A stretch of 64,000 nucleotides of DNA, from the NCBI GenBank assembly GCA_051883695.1, contig JBJEUF010000021.1, positions 1 to 64,000 of the forward strand. Direction: 5' to 3'. Position 1 is the first letter of the stretch. Every line of letters starts with the position of its first letter. Of the stretch, positions 25,006 through 32,935 are shown in pieces. The translations under genes were made by a program, and so were the position numbers. The notes under the pieces were generated by a model. That model did not search any database, was not told where the DNA came from, and saw only the letters and a list, made by a program, of their open reading frames with translations. Source of the DNA: UBA11524 sp051883695. GTDB lineage: Bacteria > Bacillota > Clostridia > Christensenellales > Aristaeellaceae.

Positions 25006-25515
25006 ATGAGGAAGGTCGTCTCCATCCTGCTCCTGCTTGTGCAGTTGAGTCCCTGCTGTGCCTTCGCTGAGGAGCTGCAGACAGGAATGCCCGGAGCAAG
25101 CCTGATTGCCCAGTGGGGCGAGCCTGTTCATGCTCTTATCAACGCCGGTGTGTGGAGCAGGGATGGTCAGACGCTTGTTGCCTCCTTCACCTACAGCGAG
25201 CGGCAGGGTGATGAGCTGTTGGCGGATGATGTCCTTCTGGACGCAGAGCGCCGGTACATCTCCGGCACGATTCCGGCGGAGGATACGCTCTTTCGCGTGC
25301 ATGATATGATTTCCGGTATGCCCGCAAGCGAGATCCCGCATATGTTCGATTCCGGAAGCGGATTTTATATCAACACAAGAATCACCGCGGATGGCTACAT
25401 TGTCCGCTGGCAGGACGATTGTCCCAGTATCCTGCTGAACATGTATCCGGAAGTGTACGACTGCGTCCTGCAGGAGACGACCGGCGGTCATGTGGCGGAG
25501 TCCTGCTGTATCTGA
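25006..25515 (+). CDS. Small secreted protein of unknown function
   Basis: A 169-residue protein with a clear signal peptide (MRKVVSILLLLVQLSPCCAFA, cleavage near residue 21). After it comes GMPGASLIAQWGEPVHALIN, which recalls the GM...h...GxP pattern of SmpA/BLIP-like folds, then an alternating strand-rich body (VWSRDGQTLVASFTY). The C-terminus has two adjacent cysteines (SCCI). GGAGG precedes the start. No family is recognised with confidence. The gene has its own promoter and ends 65 bases before the GH5 gene. Confidence 0.72.
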   Translation: MRKVVSILLLLVQLSPCCAFAEELQTGMPGASLIAQWGEPVHALINAGVWSRDGQTLVASFTYSERQGDELLADDVLLDAERRYISGTIPAEDTLFRVHDMISGMPASEIPHMFDSGSGFYINTRITADGYIVRWQDDCPSILLNMYPEVYDCVLQETTGGHVAESCCI

Positions 25516-25580
25516 TGCAGACGCAGCCGTCGGAGTGACCTGATACATGACCTGATACATTATGAAAGGAAGTATGAACG

Positions 25581-26531
25581 ATGCTGAAGGAAATGGGAAT
25601 TGATCGCGGCGTAAATCTGGGCGGCTGGCTGAGCCAGTGCGACTATTCCGCTGAGCAGTTGAATCATTTCATCGAGGAAGAGGACTTTGCCCGCATTGCC
25701 GCCTGGGGCCTGGATCATGTGCGCATCCCGGTGGACTACAATGTCCTGGAGGACGAGCATGGCGGGTATGATGCCCCCGGCTGGGAGCGGCTTGATTTCG
25801 CCTTTGCGGCCTGCGGGAAATACGGGCTGAAGGCGGTGCTTGACCTGCACAAGACGGCGGGCTTCTCCTTCGACAAGGGCGAGATGGAAACCGGGTTCTT
25901 CGGGAACGGCGGGTATCAGGAGCGCTTCTTCCGGCTGTGGGAGGAGCTTGCCCGGAGGTACGGCTGCCTGGATCAGCGGGTGGCGTTCGAGCTGCTCAAC
26001 GAGGTGACGAAGTCCGAGTTCATCGGCGTCTGGAACCGCGTGGCGGGAGAAGCCATCCGCCGCATCCGCGTGTATGCCCCGAACACGGTGATTCTGGTGG
26101 GCAGCTACCATCATAATGCCGCCGATGCGGTCAAGGATCTCGCCGCGCCGCCGGATGATCGCGTGGTCTACAATTTCCACTGCTATGAGCCGCTGGCCTA
26201 TACGCATCAGGGCGCGTACTGGGTGGACATTCTCGATCGGGCGGCGCGCATTCCCTTCACGGAAAGCGGCGTGACGGAGACCTATTTTGATGAGCGCTGG
26301 TCTTCCGCCCTTGACGCAGCGGAGCGGAACCATACCGGCCTGTACTGCGGCGAGTACGGCATGATTGACGTGGTGCCGCCGGAGGACGCGCTGGAATGGT
26401 TCAAGGCGATCCATGCGGCGTTTGAGCGCCATGGTATCGCCCGCTGCGCATGGAGCTACAAGGGAATGGACTTCGGTATCGGTGATGCGCGATGGGATGC
26501 CCTGCGGGACGAGCTGCTGAAATATCTGTGA
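25581..26531 (+). CDS. Glycoside hydrolase family 5 (cellulase-fold) enzyme, cytoplasmic
   Basis: A 316-residue TIM-barrel glycosidase without a signal peptide, so it probably acts on imported oligosaccharides. The N-terminus RGVNLGGWLSQ, then HVRIPVDYN, is typical of GH5. The acid/base is Glu141 in FELLNEV, the nucleophile is Glu258 in YCGEYG, and His200/Tyr202 (NFHCYEP) are the usual active-site residues. The substrate (beta-glucan, beta-mannan or beta-glucoside) cannot be fixed from sequence alone. AAAGGAAG lies ahead of the ATG. A bidirectional terminator follows. Confidence 0.93.
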   Translation: MLKEMGIDRGVNLGGWLSQCDYSAEQLNHFIEEEDFARIAAWGLDHVRIPVDYNVLEDEHGGYDAPGWERLDFAFAACGKYGLKAVLDLHKTAGFSFDKGEMETGFFGNGGYQERFFRLWEELARRYGCLDQRVAFELLNEVTKSEFIGVWNRVAGEAIRRIRVYAPNTVILVGSYHHNAADAVKDLAAPPDDRVVYNFHCYEPLAYTHQGAYWVDILDRAARIPFTESGVTETYFDERWSSALDAAERNHTGLYCGEYGMIDVVPPEDALEWFKAIHAAFERHGIARCAWSYKGMDFGIGDARWDALRDELLKYL

Positions 26532-26548
26532 TATCGGATGCAATCATA

Positions 26549-26587
26549 AACGGCTATTCTGCTCTTGATGCGCGAATAGCCGTTTTC
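26549..26587. terminator. Bidirectional terminator between the GH5 gene and the Ter operon
   Basis: AAACGGCTATT and AATAGCCGTTTT form the arms (26549-26559, 26576-26587). The T-runs suit both the GH5 transcript and the end of the convergent Ter operon. Confidence 0.85.
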
Positions 26588-26596
26588 ATTTGCGGG

Positions 26597-27361
26597 CTAC
26601 CGGCTTTCCAGCAGCGCCAGGCCCTGCACCGTCACGAAATCAGAAAAGAGACTGTCCGGGCCGCAGCAAATGCACCTGCCATGTCCCTGCCATGCTGCCC
26701 GAAGCGCTTCGGGCATGAGGGCGCAGGTGGCCTGGTTGAGCATGGGGAGATCCATATCGCTGTCCCCGGCGCACAGGAGCGTTTCACAGGCAAACCGCTC
26801 CCGCAGCCGCAGGACTGCTGTCCCCTTGTTGAGCTCCGGCGGCAGCAGGTACACCTTTTTGCCGGAGGCCAGGACGTGCAGTCCGGTACGGACGGACAGC
26901 TCCTCCGCGACGCTGCGGGGCGAGGTATCCCTGCCGCAGTAGACGAAAAGGTAGGCGTCGTCGACGATCCTGCACCGGATGAACCGCGCATCCGGTGACA
27001 GAAGCACATGCATCCGCCAAAGCTCCTCCCGCCACGGCCCGAACAGCGTCTGACTCTGCGCCGCCCATGCTTCATCCGGCTTGCCGCGGTGCAGCAGGAC
27101 GGCGCCGTTTGTCGTGACGGCCCATTCCGGCGCGCGATCATGGGGAAAGCAGATTCGACCGTACTGCTCGACCGAACGGGAGGTGACGGGGATGAACAGA
27201 TGCCGGGCGATGATATCCGCCAGCCGGGCATATGTGGTGGGCGACATATAGGCCTGTTCCTCGCCGTGGATCCACTCGACACAGGGAAAGCCCTCGTGCG
27301 GCCTTTTCCGGGAGTAGATCAGCGTATTGTCGATGTCACAGGCGAACAGGGCTTCTTTCAT
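26597..27361 (-). CDS. HAD-superfamily phosphatase of the Ter operon
   Basis: A 254-residue Cof-like HAD hydrolase. Motif I is ACDIDNTLIY (nucleophile Asp and the +2 Asp), motif II is in IPVTSRS, and motif IV is CAGDSDMDLPML with a preceding Lys in ELNKGTAVLRL. A cap domain occupies the middle. HAD phosphatases are a regular part of the biosynthetic module that accompanies TerD/TelA genes, where they are thought to dephosphorylate a nucleotide-like intermediate. It is the last gene of the operon; its start is immediately adjacent to the StiP stop. Confidence 0.9.
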   Translation of the reverse strand: MKEALFACDIDNTLIYSRKRPHEGFPCVEWIHGEEQAYMSPTTYARLADIIARHLFIPVTSRSVEQYGRICFPHDRAPEWAVTTNGAVLLHRGKPDEAWAAQSQTLFGPWREELWRMHVLLSPDARFIRCRIVDDAYLFVYCGRDTSPRSVAEELSVRTGLHVLASGKKVYLLPPELNKGTAVLRLRERFACETLLCAGDSDMDLPMLNQATCALMPEALRAAWQGHGRCICCGPDSLFSDFVTVQGLALLESR

Positions 27362-28414
27362 TCATGTATCCGCCATTTCTCTGATGAGCCCGCAGGCTCT
27401 GTAGTATTTCAGGGGATAAGGGATCAGCTCAACGCCCTTTTCCCGGGCAAGCTGGTACAGGTGCCCGAGATGCTGCTTGTCCTCAAGGCTGTGCACCAGC
27501 ACCTTCCAGGGGAGCCGCCGGAGCAGCACCCGCGTTGCTTCGCCGATGCCGGGCTTCACCAGGTTGATGTCCCGGATGCCGAAGGCGCGCTGAATCCGCA
27601 CCACCTCAGCCATGGCTTCCTCCCGGGCACCTTCCGGGCTCTGCGGCAGCGTGACGGCGCTGGGAAAGGCGGCGATGACCCGGTCAATGAAGCGGTAGGT
27701 GACGTCCTCCGCCAGCAGCTCGCGGTAAAAGGCTGCGCCGTGGAAATCGTCGGGGCCGATGATGTCACTGCGCAGGAAGGTGCGGCTGAGCAGGCCGGAC
27801 ACGGTGGAATTCAGGCAGGAGCTGGGAATCAGGAAATCATCGTGGGTACCGCAGATGCCCGCGATATGCGCCGGGTCGGACAGCACCGCAAGGCTGGGAT
27901 CGACGCCGGGGTAGTCCCGCATGGCTTCCGCCAGCTGACGGCTGATGGCGCCCTTTCCCGTCCAGCCGTCGACAAACTGGATGGTGTCCGCGCCATGACG
28001 CCGAAGGATGTAATCCATGGCGTTCCTGTCGATGCCGCGCCCGCGGATGATGGAAACGGCGTAATGCGCCGCGTTCACGTGCAGATGTTCCGCCATGTAC
28101 CTTTTGATCAGAATGCCGATGGGGGTGCCCGCCCGGGCCAGCGAAACGAGGGTGACGTGCTTGCCCTTCCGGCGGACGATCTGCGCCGCAACCGCCGCTA
28201 CGGCATCGGCCGTCATGCCGGCGTACATTTCCACCGCCCGGCAGAAGGTCTGGAAATACGGCTCGCTGGGCTTGTACTCCAGCGGGAGCATTTCGCAATA
28301 ATGGGTGCCGCTCTGGATGAGCCGCTCGCGCACCGATGCCGGCTGAGGCTCGACAAGGCCGGTGATATCCTTCAGGAGCAGCACGACGTCATCTGGCTTG
28401 TATGTCCCGAACAT
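27362..28414 (-). CDS. StiP-family protein of the Ter biosynthetic module
   Basis: A 350-residue cytoplasmic protein matching the StiP family, annotated elsewhere as a cysteine protease but containing a phosphoribosyltransferase-like core. Visible segments: VTLVSLARAGTPIGILIKRYM, IIRGRGIDRNAMDYIL, TIQFVDGWTGKGAI and IPSSCLNSTVSGLLSRT. The FVDGWTGKG motif resembles a PRPP loop, so a PRTase-type activity is as plausible as a protease. GGGAGG precedes ATG 28414. Its start overlaps the upstream PRTase-TRSP gene by 26 bases, indicating coupling. Confidence 0.88.
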   Translation of the reverse strand: MFGTYKPDDVVLLLKDITGLVEPQPASVRERLIQSGTHYCEMLPLEYKPSEPYFQTFCRAVEMYAGMTADAVAAVAAQIVRRKGKHVTLVSLARAGTPIGILIKRYMAEHLHVNAAHYAVSIIRGRGIDRNAMDYILRRHGADTIQFVDGWTGKGAISRQLAEAMRDYPGVDPSLAVLSDPAHIAGICGTHDDFLIPSSCLNSTVSGLLSRTFLRSDIIGPDDFHGAAFYRELLAEDVTYRFIDRVIAAFPSAVTLPQSPEGAREEAMAEVVRIQRAFGIRDINLVKPGIGEATRVLLRRLPWKVLVHSLEDKQHLGHLYQLAREKGVELIPYPLKYYRACGLIREMADT

Positions 28415-29546
28415 GGATGGCCTCCCTGATGAGAATGATCTCCTGACATCCTGTCGTGCTGAACGCGGCGGACAGGTCCCGGAGGGCTGCGGCGACGGCT
28501 TCCTCATCCGGCGAATCCGTCATGATGATGGCGATATCGGTGGGCAGCAGGTTATAGATGAAGGTGCAGCGATCCCTGTCATAGAAGCTGTGCAGGCGGT
28601 AACCGCTGCGGATCGGGTATCCGTCCGCCGTGCAGAGGCCGATGGGGCTTCGGGTGGTCGCGTGGTAATCCACCCGGGGGCAGACGGACATCTCCTCGAT
28701 TTTCCGGCCCAGCACCAGACCCGGGTACATATATTCCTCCGTGCCCAGGACGGTCACCCGCTTTCCCCGCAGGCGATCCCCGAGCCTGTCAGCGATCTGC
28801 GTCGCCAGACTATCGCATTGCCGCACGTATTCGCGGATGGCTACGCCGTGCCGGGCCTCGCCGGTTTCGGGCCGCACGGTCAGCGGCGATACCGGCGTTT
28901 GCCCCTCCGGAACCTCGCCGGCGCCCCGAATCTCATAGGGCGCAACCGCTTTGGAATAATCGGTCAGGGGCAGCTGCAGTAGGGAACAGCAGCGGATTCC
29001 CTGCGCGGCAAAGGCGGCAAGGGCGTCCTCTCCCAGCCGGTTGATGATGGAAACGGCGTAGATCGGCTTGTCCTGCAGCCCATCACAGGCCTGACGGAGC
29101 GCCTGAATGAAGTTCAGCAGCGTTTTGCCGGTGGAGATCTCATCGTCGACAAAGGCGACGGCGCGGGCCTGGCGGAGCAGGTCGGACAGATGATCTCCGC
29201 AGAGGTACTGATCCGTTGCGTGGCTGTGCTCCTCCTGAAAGGAGAGAACATGGCCTGCGCAGGCGAACGGTTCGCGGGTGGTATGGATGTAGTGGCAGCC
29301 GTCCGGCAGGCATGCGGCCACCGCTGCGCCCACGGCTGTGGCCGTTTCCGCAAAGCCGATCACCAGATCGGTTTCCGGCGCAAGCTGCGCCAGCTTCTTT
29401 CCAAGGGCAGACATCATGGTCAGCGCCTTTTGGGGCGACACAGGGATGTGCTTGCCCTGCAGCGGATCAACCAGCAGGTAACTCCGCTTGCTGTTCCTGT
29501 AGCGCTTTGCCAGTCGGAGCAGATCCTGCTCGCGGTATTCTTGCAT
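28389..29546 (-). CDS. Phosphoribosyltransferase-TRSP protein of the Ter biosynthetic module
   Basis: A 385-residue protein. The N-terminal half is a type-I PRTase: FAETATAVGAAVA, then the PRPP-binding loop AVAFVDDEISTGKTLLNF (acidic pair followed by STGKT). The C-terminal half (from about residue 250: KRVTVLGTEEYMYPGLVLGRKIE, VDYHATTRSPIGLC) matches the TRSP domain found only next to this PRTase. Enzymes of this type are predicted to attach ribose phosphate to an unknown base in the Ter-linked pathway. ATG 29546 follows AAGGAGGG. A 160-bp palindromic repeat separates it from the ATP-grasp gene. Confidence 0.9.
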   Translation of the reverse strand: MQEYREQDLLRLAKRYRNSKRSYLLVDPLQGKHIPVSPQKALTMMSALGKKLAQLAPETDLVIGFAETATAVGAAVAACLPDGCHYIHTTREPFACAGHVLSFQEEHSHATDQYLCGDHLSDLLRQARAVAFVDDEISTGKTLLNFIQALRQACDGLQDKPIYAVSIINRLGEDALAAFAAQGIRCCSLLQLPLTDYSKAVAPYEIRGAGEVPEGQTPVSPLTVRPETGEARHGVAIREYVRQCDSLATQIADRLGDRLRGKRVTVLGTEEYMYPGLVLGRKIEEMSVCPRVDYHATTRSPIGLCTADGYPIRSGYRLHSFYDRDRCTFIYNLLPTDIAIIMTDSPDEEAVAAALRDLSAAFSTTGCQEIILIREAIHVRDIQAR

Positions 29547-29563
29547 GGGTGTGTCCCTCCTTA

Positions 29564-29723
29564 TACTGATTCTCAATCAAAATGTTACATTCGCACAGCG
29601 CCTTTTCCGCTCTGGCTTTGCTTCGTTCCGCTGGGCGTACTTCCAGTACGCCTCGCTTCACTCAGCTTTGCCAGAACGAAAAATTCGCCGTGCTCGGTGC
29701 AACATTTTGAATGAGAATGAGTA
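29564..29723. repeat. 160-bp structured palindromic repeat, copy 2, inside the Ter operon
   Basis: Same length, orientation and near-identical sequence as 10974-11133. Terminal arms TACTGATTCTC (29564-29574) and GAGAATGAGTA (29713-29723). It fills the whole gap between the ATP-grasp stop and the PRTase ribosome binding site, so it must be transcribed with the operon and could form a hairpin in the mRNA. Confidence 0.88.
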
Positions 29724-30734
29724 TTACTGCGAAACGATGATCGGGTGCTCCAGGTTCACCACGCCTTTGGTGTCCCAGGGCTGAGGATAATGCCATGCCT
29801 CATTGTGCCCGAGGAGCTTGTTGAGCGCGATGGCGGGGACATTGATGCCTGTAGCCAGGCAGGAAAGCTGCAGGCCGCCGGACATGCGGGGGTTGATCTC
29901 CAGCAGGTAGGGCTTCCCCTGCTCCAGCTTGAACTGAATGTTGGCGGGCATATCGAAGTGCATCAGGGACATGATCTCCTCGCAGTAGGCGATGACCTGC
30001 GCATCCGGCTTGACCTCCGAATAGCGGCCGACCTTGAACCGGGGGATGATGAGGTGGCCCGATGCGGTTTCCATGCAGTCCACGCTGACGTCCGCACCGC
30101 TCAGATAGGGCATGACGATCACGGGAACGGAGAAGTCATAGGCGGAAAGGATGGCCTCTGCGGCCTGCTGCGTCACCTTGTTGCCGGGCTTGGCGTAGAG
30201 TGCCTTGAGGGACTGGATGGAATTGTCGATCACACGGAAGCTCCGTGCGCCCTCATCCACGCTGAGCTTGTAGCACAATCTGCCGGACGGACTTTCCATT
30301 TCGGCGCAGGCCTTCTGAAATGCCTGCAGGGAATGGCACAGGCGGTAGTCGGGGACGATGGCGGGCAGCGCCCTTTCAAAATAGCGATAGGTGGCGATTT
30401 TGTCATCCAGCAGGGAAACCAGCTCGCTGTCATGGGGCGTCAGCAGCTTCACCCCCGCGCCCTCAAACCGGGAAATCGCCTGCACGATGGGCACAAGGCC
30501 ACGCCGGGGGACAAAGACGTCGATCCGATGCCGCACGCAGAAATCCAGGCAGAATTCGACGTACTGCGCATCGGGCAGCTCCTCCTCCCCATACCATTCG
30601 TCGCAGACCTGACGGTATACGGCCTTGTCGTTGCTGTTGGTGCCGATGACGGTTAGCTTCTCCGCAGCGCCCTCCCGCATCAGCTGAATCAGGTGATAGG
30701 CGGTGCTGAACCAATGATTGAACCAAATCCTCAT
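29724..30734 (-). CDS. ATP-grasp ligase of the Ter biosynthetic module
   Basis: A 336-residue ATP-grasp enzyme of the Ter-associated type (ATPgrasp_Ter). Features: N-terminal Rossmann-like region (WFSTAYHLIQLMREG, LTVIGTNSND), LVSLLDDKIATYRYFE entering the ATP-grasp fold, CYKLSVDEGARSFRVI, and the metal-binding end IQFKLEQGKPYLLEINPRMSGG with Glu and Asn ligands. Such enzymes join a carboxylate to an amine or thiol with ATP; the substrate is unknown. Its start follows the CitE-like gene with no gap, and the palindromic repeat is directly downstream. Confidence 0.92.
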   Translation of the reverse strand: MRIWFNHWFSTAYHLIQLMREGAAEKLTVIGTNSNDKAVYRQVCDEWYGEEELPDAQYVEFCLDFCVRHRIDVFVPRRGLVPIVQAISRFEGAGVKLLTPHDSELVSLLDDKIATYRYFERALPAIVPDYRLCHSLQAFQKACAEMESPSGRLCYKLSVDEGARSFRVIDNSIQSLKALYAKPGNKVTQQAAEAILSAYDFSVPVIVMPYLSGADVSVDCMETASGHLIIPRFKVGRYSEVKPDAQVIAYCEEIMSLMHFDMPANIQFKLEQGKPYLLEINPRMSGGLQLSCLATGINVPAIALNKLLGHNEAWHYPQPWDTKGVVNLEHPIIVSQ

Positions 30735-30737
30735 GGC

Positions 30738-31691
30738 TTATTCCTCGCGAATGCCGTAGGAGGCTGCGCGGATCATGATCTTTTCCGCCCAGCGCGTGTG
30801 GCACTTTCTCTCGTTCATGCGGCCCTGCCGGCTGCCGGAAACGGCCTTCACGGGATCGCTCCAGGCCAGAATGCCCGATGCGTCCTCATAATCGGCCTGC
30901 GTCACCTGCAGGCTCCTGTAGATCAGCGGCAGCTGGGAGGGGTGGATGGCTGTTTTGCCGATAAAGCCCGTGGCCTGATCCAGCTCCAGCTCCTTCTGCA
31001 GGCCGATTGCCCACGCGTCGGAGGCTGCGCTGCCGTAATACTCCCACACCGGCCCGGAGACCACATAGTCATCCGCAAACGCGTTCAGGATATCCATCAG
31101 GATGTCCCGCACGACGCCGATCTCATGGATGGTCTGCCGGACGGTTCTGCGCAGGCCGAAGAGATTGCAGAAGTCGTTGCCGCCAACGCGGATATTCAGA
31201 ATATCCTCCTGATGCGCATCCGCGATCTCCCGCAGCCGCAGCAGGGACGCATGCCTCGTGTGGATGCTCGCAATCATCCGGCTTTCCAGGATGGGCATGG
31301 CATAAAGCCTTTTGCCGGAGCGGTGCCGGTTGATCTCACGCAGGCTGTCCAGATAGGCTTCGGCGTTGCTCAGGTCGAATTTGGGGAAGATATAGCCGGT
31401 CAGGACGGCGGAAGCATCTCCCAGCAGCTGATGGACATGCACCAGATGCTCCGGACTCTTGACCCGGACGAAGAGCTTGGGCAGCGCAGCGCCGCTGCTT
31501 TGGAGGGCTTGCAGCGTCACAGTGAGCTGCGCCTCGGCTTCCGGCAGCGCCGCATCCTCGATGGAGTCCTCCAGGCAGAGGGCGACGGAGGTCAGGCATT
31601 CCCAGTCGTTGTGAAGGATGTGCGCGGCAATTTCCCTGTTGGCAGCGGGCGTGTAGAGCAATCCGCCGACGGTGTATCCCAGTTGATTCAT
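30738..31691 (-). CDS. HpcH/HpaI-CitE-like C-C bond lyase of the Ter biosynthetic module
   Basis: A 317-residue TIM-barrel enzyme of the CitE/aldolase superfamily. Visible: LTSVALCLEDSIEDAAL (substrate/metal Glu-Asp region), LFVRVKSPEHL (the conserved Arg), GYIFPKFDL, AMPILESRMI and RVGGNDFCNLFG, then FIGKTAIHPSQLPLI near the C-terminus. These are the expected CitE-family positions. Within Ter operons this lyase is predicted to form or cleave a C-C bond in the unknown metabolite. A strong hairpin separates it from telA upstream. Confidence 0.92.
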   Translation of the reverse strand: MNQLGYTVGGLLYTPAANREIAAHILHNDWECLTSVALCLEDSIEDAALPEAEAQLTVTLQALQSSGAALPKLFVRVKSPEHLVHVHQLLGDASAVLTGYIFPKFDLSNAEAYLDSLREINRHRSGKRLYAMPILESRMIASIHTRHASLLRLREIADAHQEDILNIRVGGNDFCNLFGLRRTVRQTIHEIGVVRDILMDILNAFADDYVVSGPVWEYYGSAASDAWAIGLQKELELDQATGFIGKTAIHPSQLPLIYRSLQVTQADYEDASGILAWSDPVKAVSGSRQGRMNERKCHTRWAEKIMIRAASYGIREE

Positions 31692-31709
31692 TGTGTCTCC
31701 TCATAAAGA

Positions 31710-31747
31710 GGCGGCAAATGCAGCTATATGGGACTGCATTTGCCGCC
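31710..31747 (-). terminator. Intra-operon hairpin between telA and the biosynthetic module
   Basis: Perfect 14-bp arms GGCGGCAAATGCAG (31710-31723) and its complement (31734-31747). On the minus strand they are followed by TCTTTATG, a weak U-tract. It may be an attenuator or processing site that lowers expression of the downstream five genes. Confidence 0.6.
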
Positions 31748-31791
31748 ACGTTGTTTCGTTGCGATGCGTCACTTGGCTGAGCAGTCAGCGA

Positions 31792-32934
31792 TCAGTGCTG
31801 ACCGGGCAGGTTGTAATGGGTCATGAAATCCTTCTTGATGGCTTCGAGCTTGGCCTGATCCTGCACGCGCTGTGCCCTTGCGTGCTCCTGAATCTCTCTG
31901 GTCTCGTCAATGCCGGTGATGATGGTGCGCCAGGTGGTTTCCAGCGTATCGGCCTTGATGGAGCTGCCGGCTGCAAGGCTGGCGGTGAGCTTCGCCGCGT
32001 CGACGGTGTTGCGCGCGTTCTTGATCAGCATCTCGTTCGTGCGCTCATCCAGCGCGGAAAGCGCATCGGCCTGTATCTTCTGCCGCTTGAGCATGATGGC
32101 CTGCGCAAGGGCCTGCTTGAAGACAGGCAGGGTCACGATGAAGGCGGAGTTGATCTTGCGCACCAGATTCATGTTGCTGAACTGGATGGTCTTGATCATG
32201 GGGATGGACTGCAGCGCGACGCTTTCCGCCGTGCGCAGATCCTGCGTGCGCTGCTCCAGCATCATCAGCGCCTGCTGCAGGGACTGAATCTCGAAGGTCA
32301 GGGCCTGATCGCCGGTTTCCTCCAGCTGCGTCTGGAGTTGGGCAAGATAGTCCCGAATCTCCTGACAGCCCTGATCGCCGGCGACGATGTACTTCTCCAG
32401 CTCATGGAAGTAGCCGATGTTGGACTGGAACATCGTCTCCAGCTTCTGGTTCGACTGCTTGATCTCGCCCTCGTATTTCTTGAGCTCCACGTAGATCTTG
32501 TCCACCTCATCGCCCATGGTATGGTACTTGGCAAGTATCTTGTCAAGCTGCTTGCGCATATTGCCAAAGAGCTTGCCGAACAGGGTCGGGTTCTCCTTGA
32601 GCTCATCGGGATCGAACTGATCCATGATCTTGGCGAGGGCCTGCAGCATCTGGCTGGACTGGTCGAGCTGAGACAGGTTCATGCTGCGCAGCACGACGTC
32701 GGAGGCCTTGGAAATCTCCTCTGCCGAATGACTGCCAAAGGTCACGATGGTGTCCAGGTCATTGACGTCGATGGTGGAGGTGAGGGCGTCAATCTCGGGA
32801 GAATGGGCCAGCTGCCTGACGGTTTCCTGCTGGTCGGCGATGATGTCAAACTGCTGCACTTCCATCAGCGCCGTGTCGCTTTCCGGGGCGGCGGCGGTCT
32901 GCGTGGGGGTGGGACGGGAGAAATTCAAAGCCAT
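31792..32934 (-). CDS. telA: Toxic-anion resistance protein, TelA/KlaA family
   Basis: A 380-residue, mostly helical cytoplasmic protein. It carries the family's VTFGSHSAEEISKASD segment, long coiled-coil-prone helices (DKIYVELKKYEGEIKQSN, QALMMLEQRTQDLRTAES) and QSIPMIKTIQFSNMNLVRKINSAFIVTLP. TelA (YceH in Bacillus) is a regular partner of TerD proteins and YceG in membrane and envelope stress resistance; its biochemical role is not known. AGAGAGG lies before ATG 32934. The upstream yceG stop is 1 base away. Confidence 0.94.
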   Translation of the reverse strand: MALNFSRPTPTQTAAAPESDTALMEVQQFDIIADQQETVRQLAHSPEIDALTSTIDVNDLDTIVTFGSHSAEEISKASDVVLRSMNLSQLDQSSQMLQALAKIMDQFDPDELKENPTLFGKLFGNMRKQLDKILAKYHTMGDEVDKIYVELKKYEGEIKQSNQKLETMFQSNIGYFHELEKYIVAGDQGCQEIRDYLAQLQTQLEETGDQALTFEIQSLQQALMMLEQRTQDLRTAESVALQSIPMIKTIQFSNMNLVRKINSAFIVTLPVFKQALAQAIMLKRQKIQADALSALDERTNEMLIKNARNTVDAAKLTASLAAGSSIKADTLETTWRTIITGIDETREIQEHARAQRVQDQAKLEAIKKDFMTHYNLPGQH

Positions 32935-32935
32935 G

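Noticed and set aside
27362..28414. Confident annotation of StiP as a cysteine protease
   Set aside because: The visible motifs look more like a phosphoribosyltransferase fold, and no Cys-His pair can be assigned. Only the family name was kept.
10974..29723. Insertion sequence or integrated element bounded by the two 160-bp repeats
   Set aside because: The interval holds ordinary chromosomal genes with no transposase or integrase. The copies look like independent palindromic elements.
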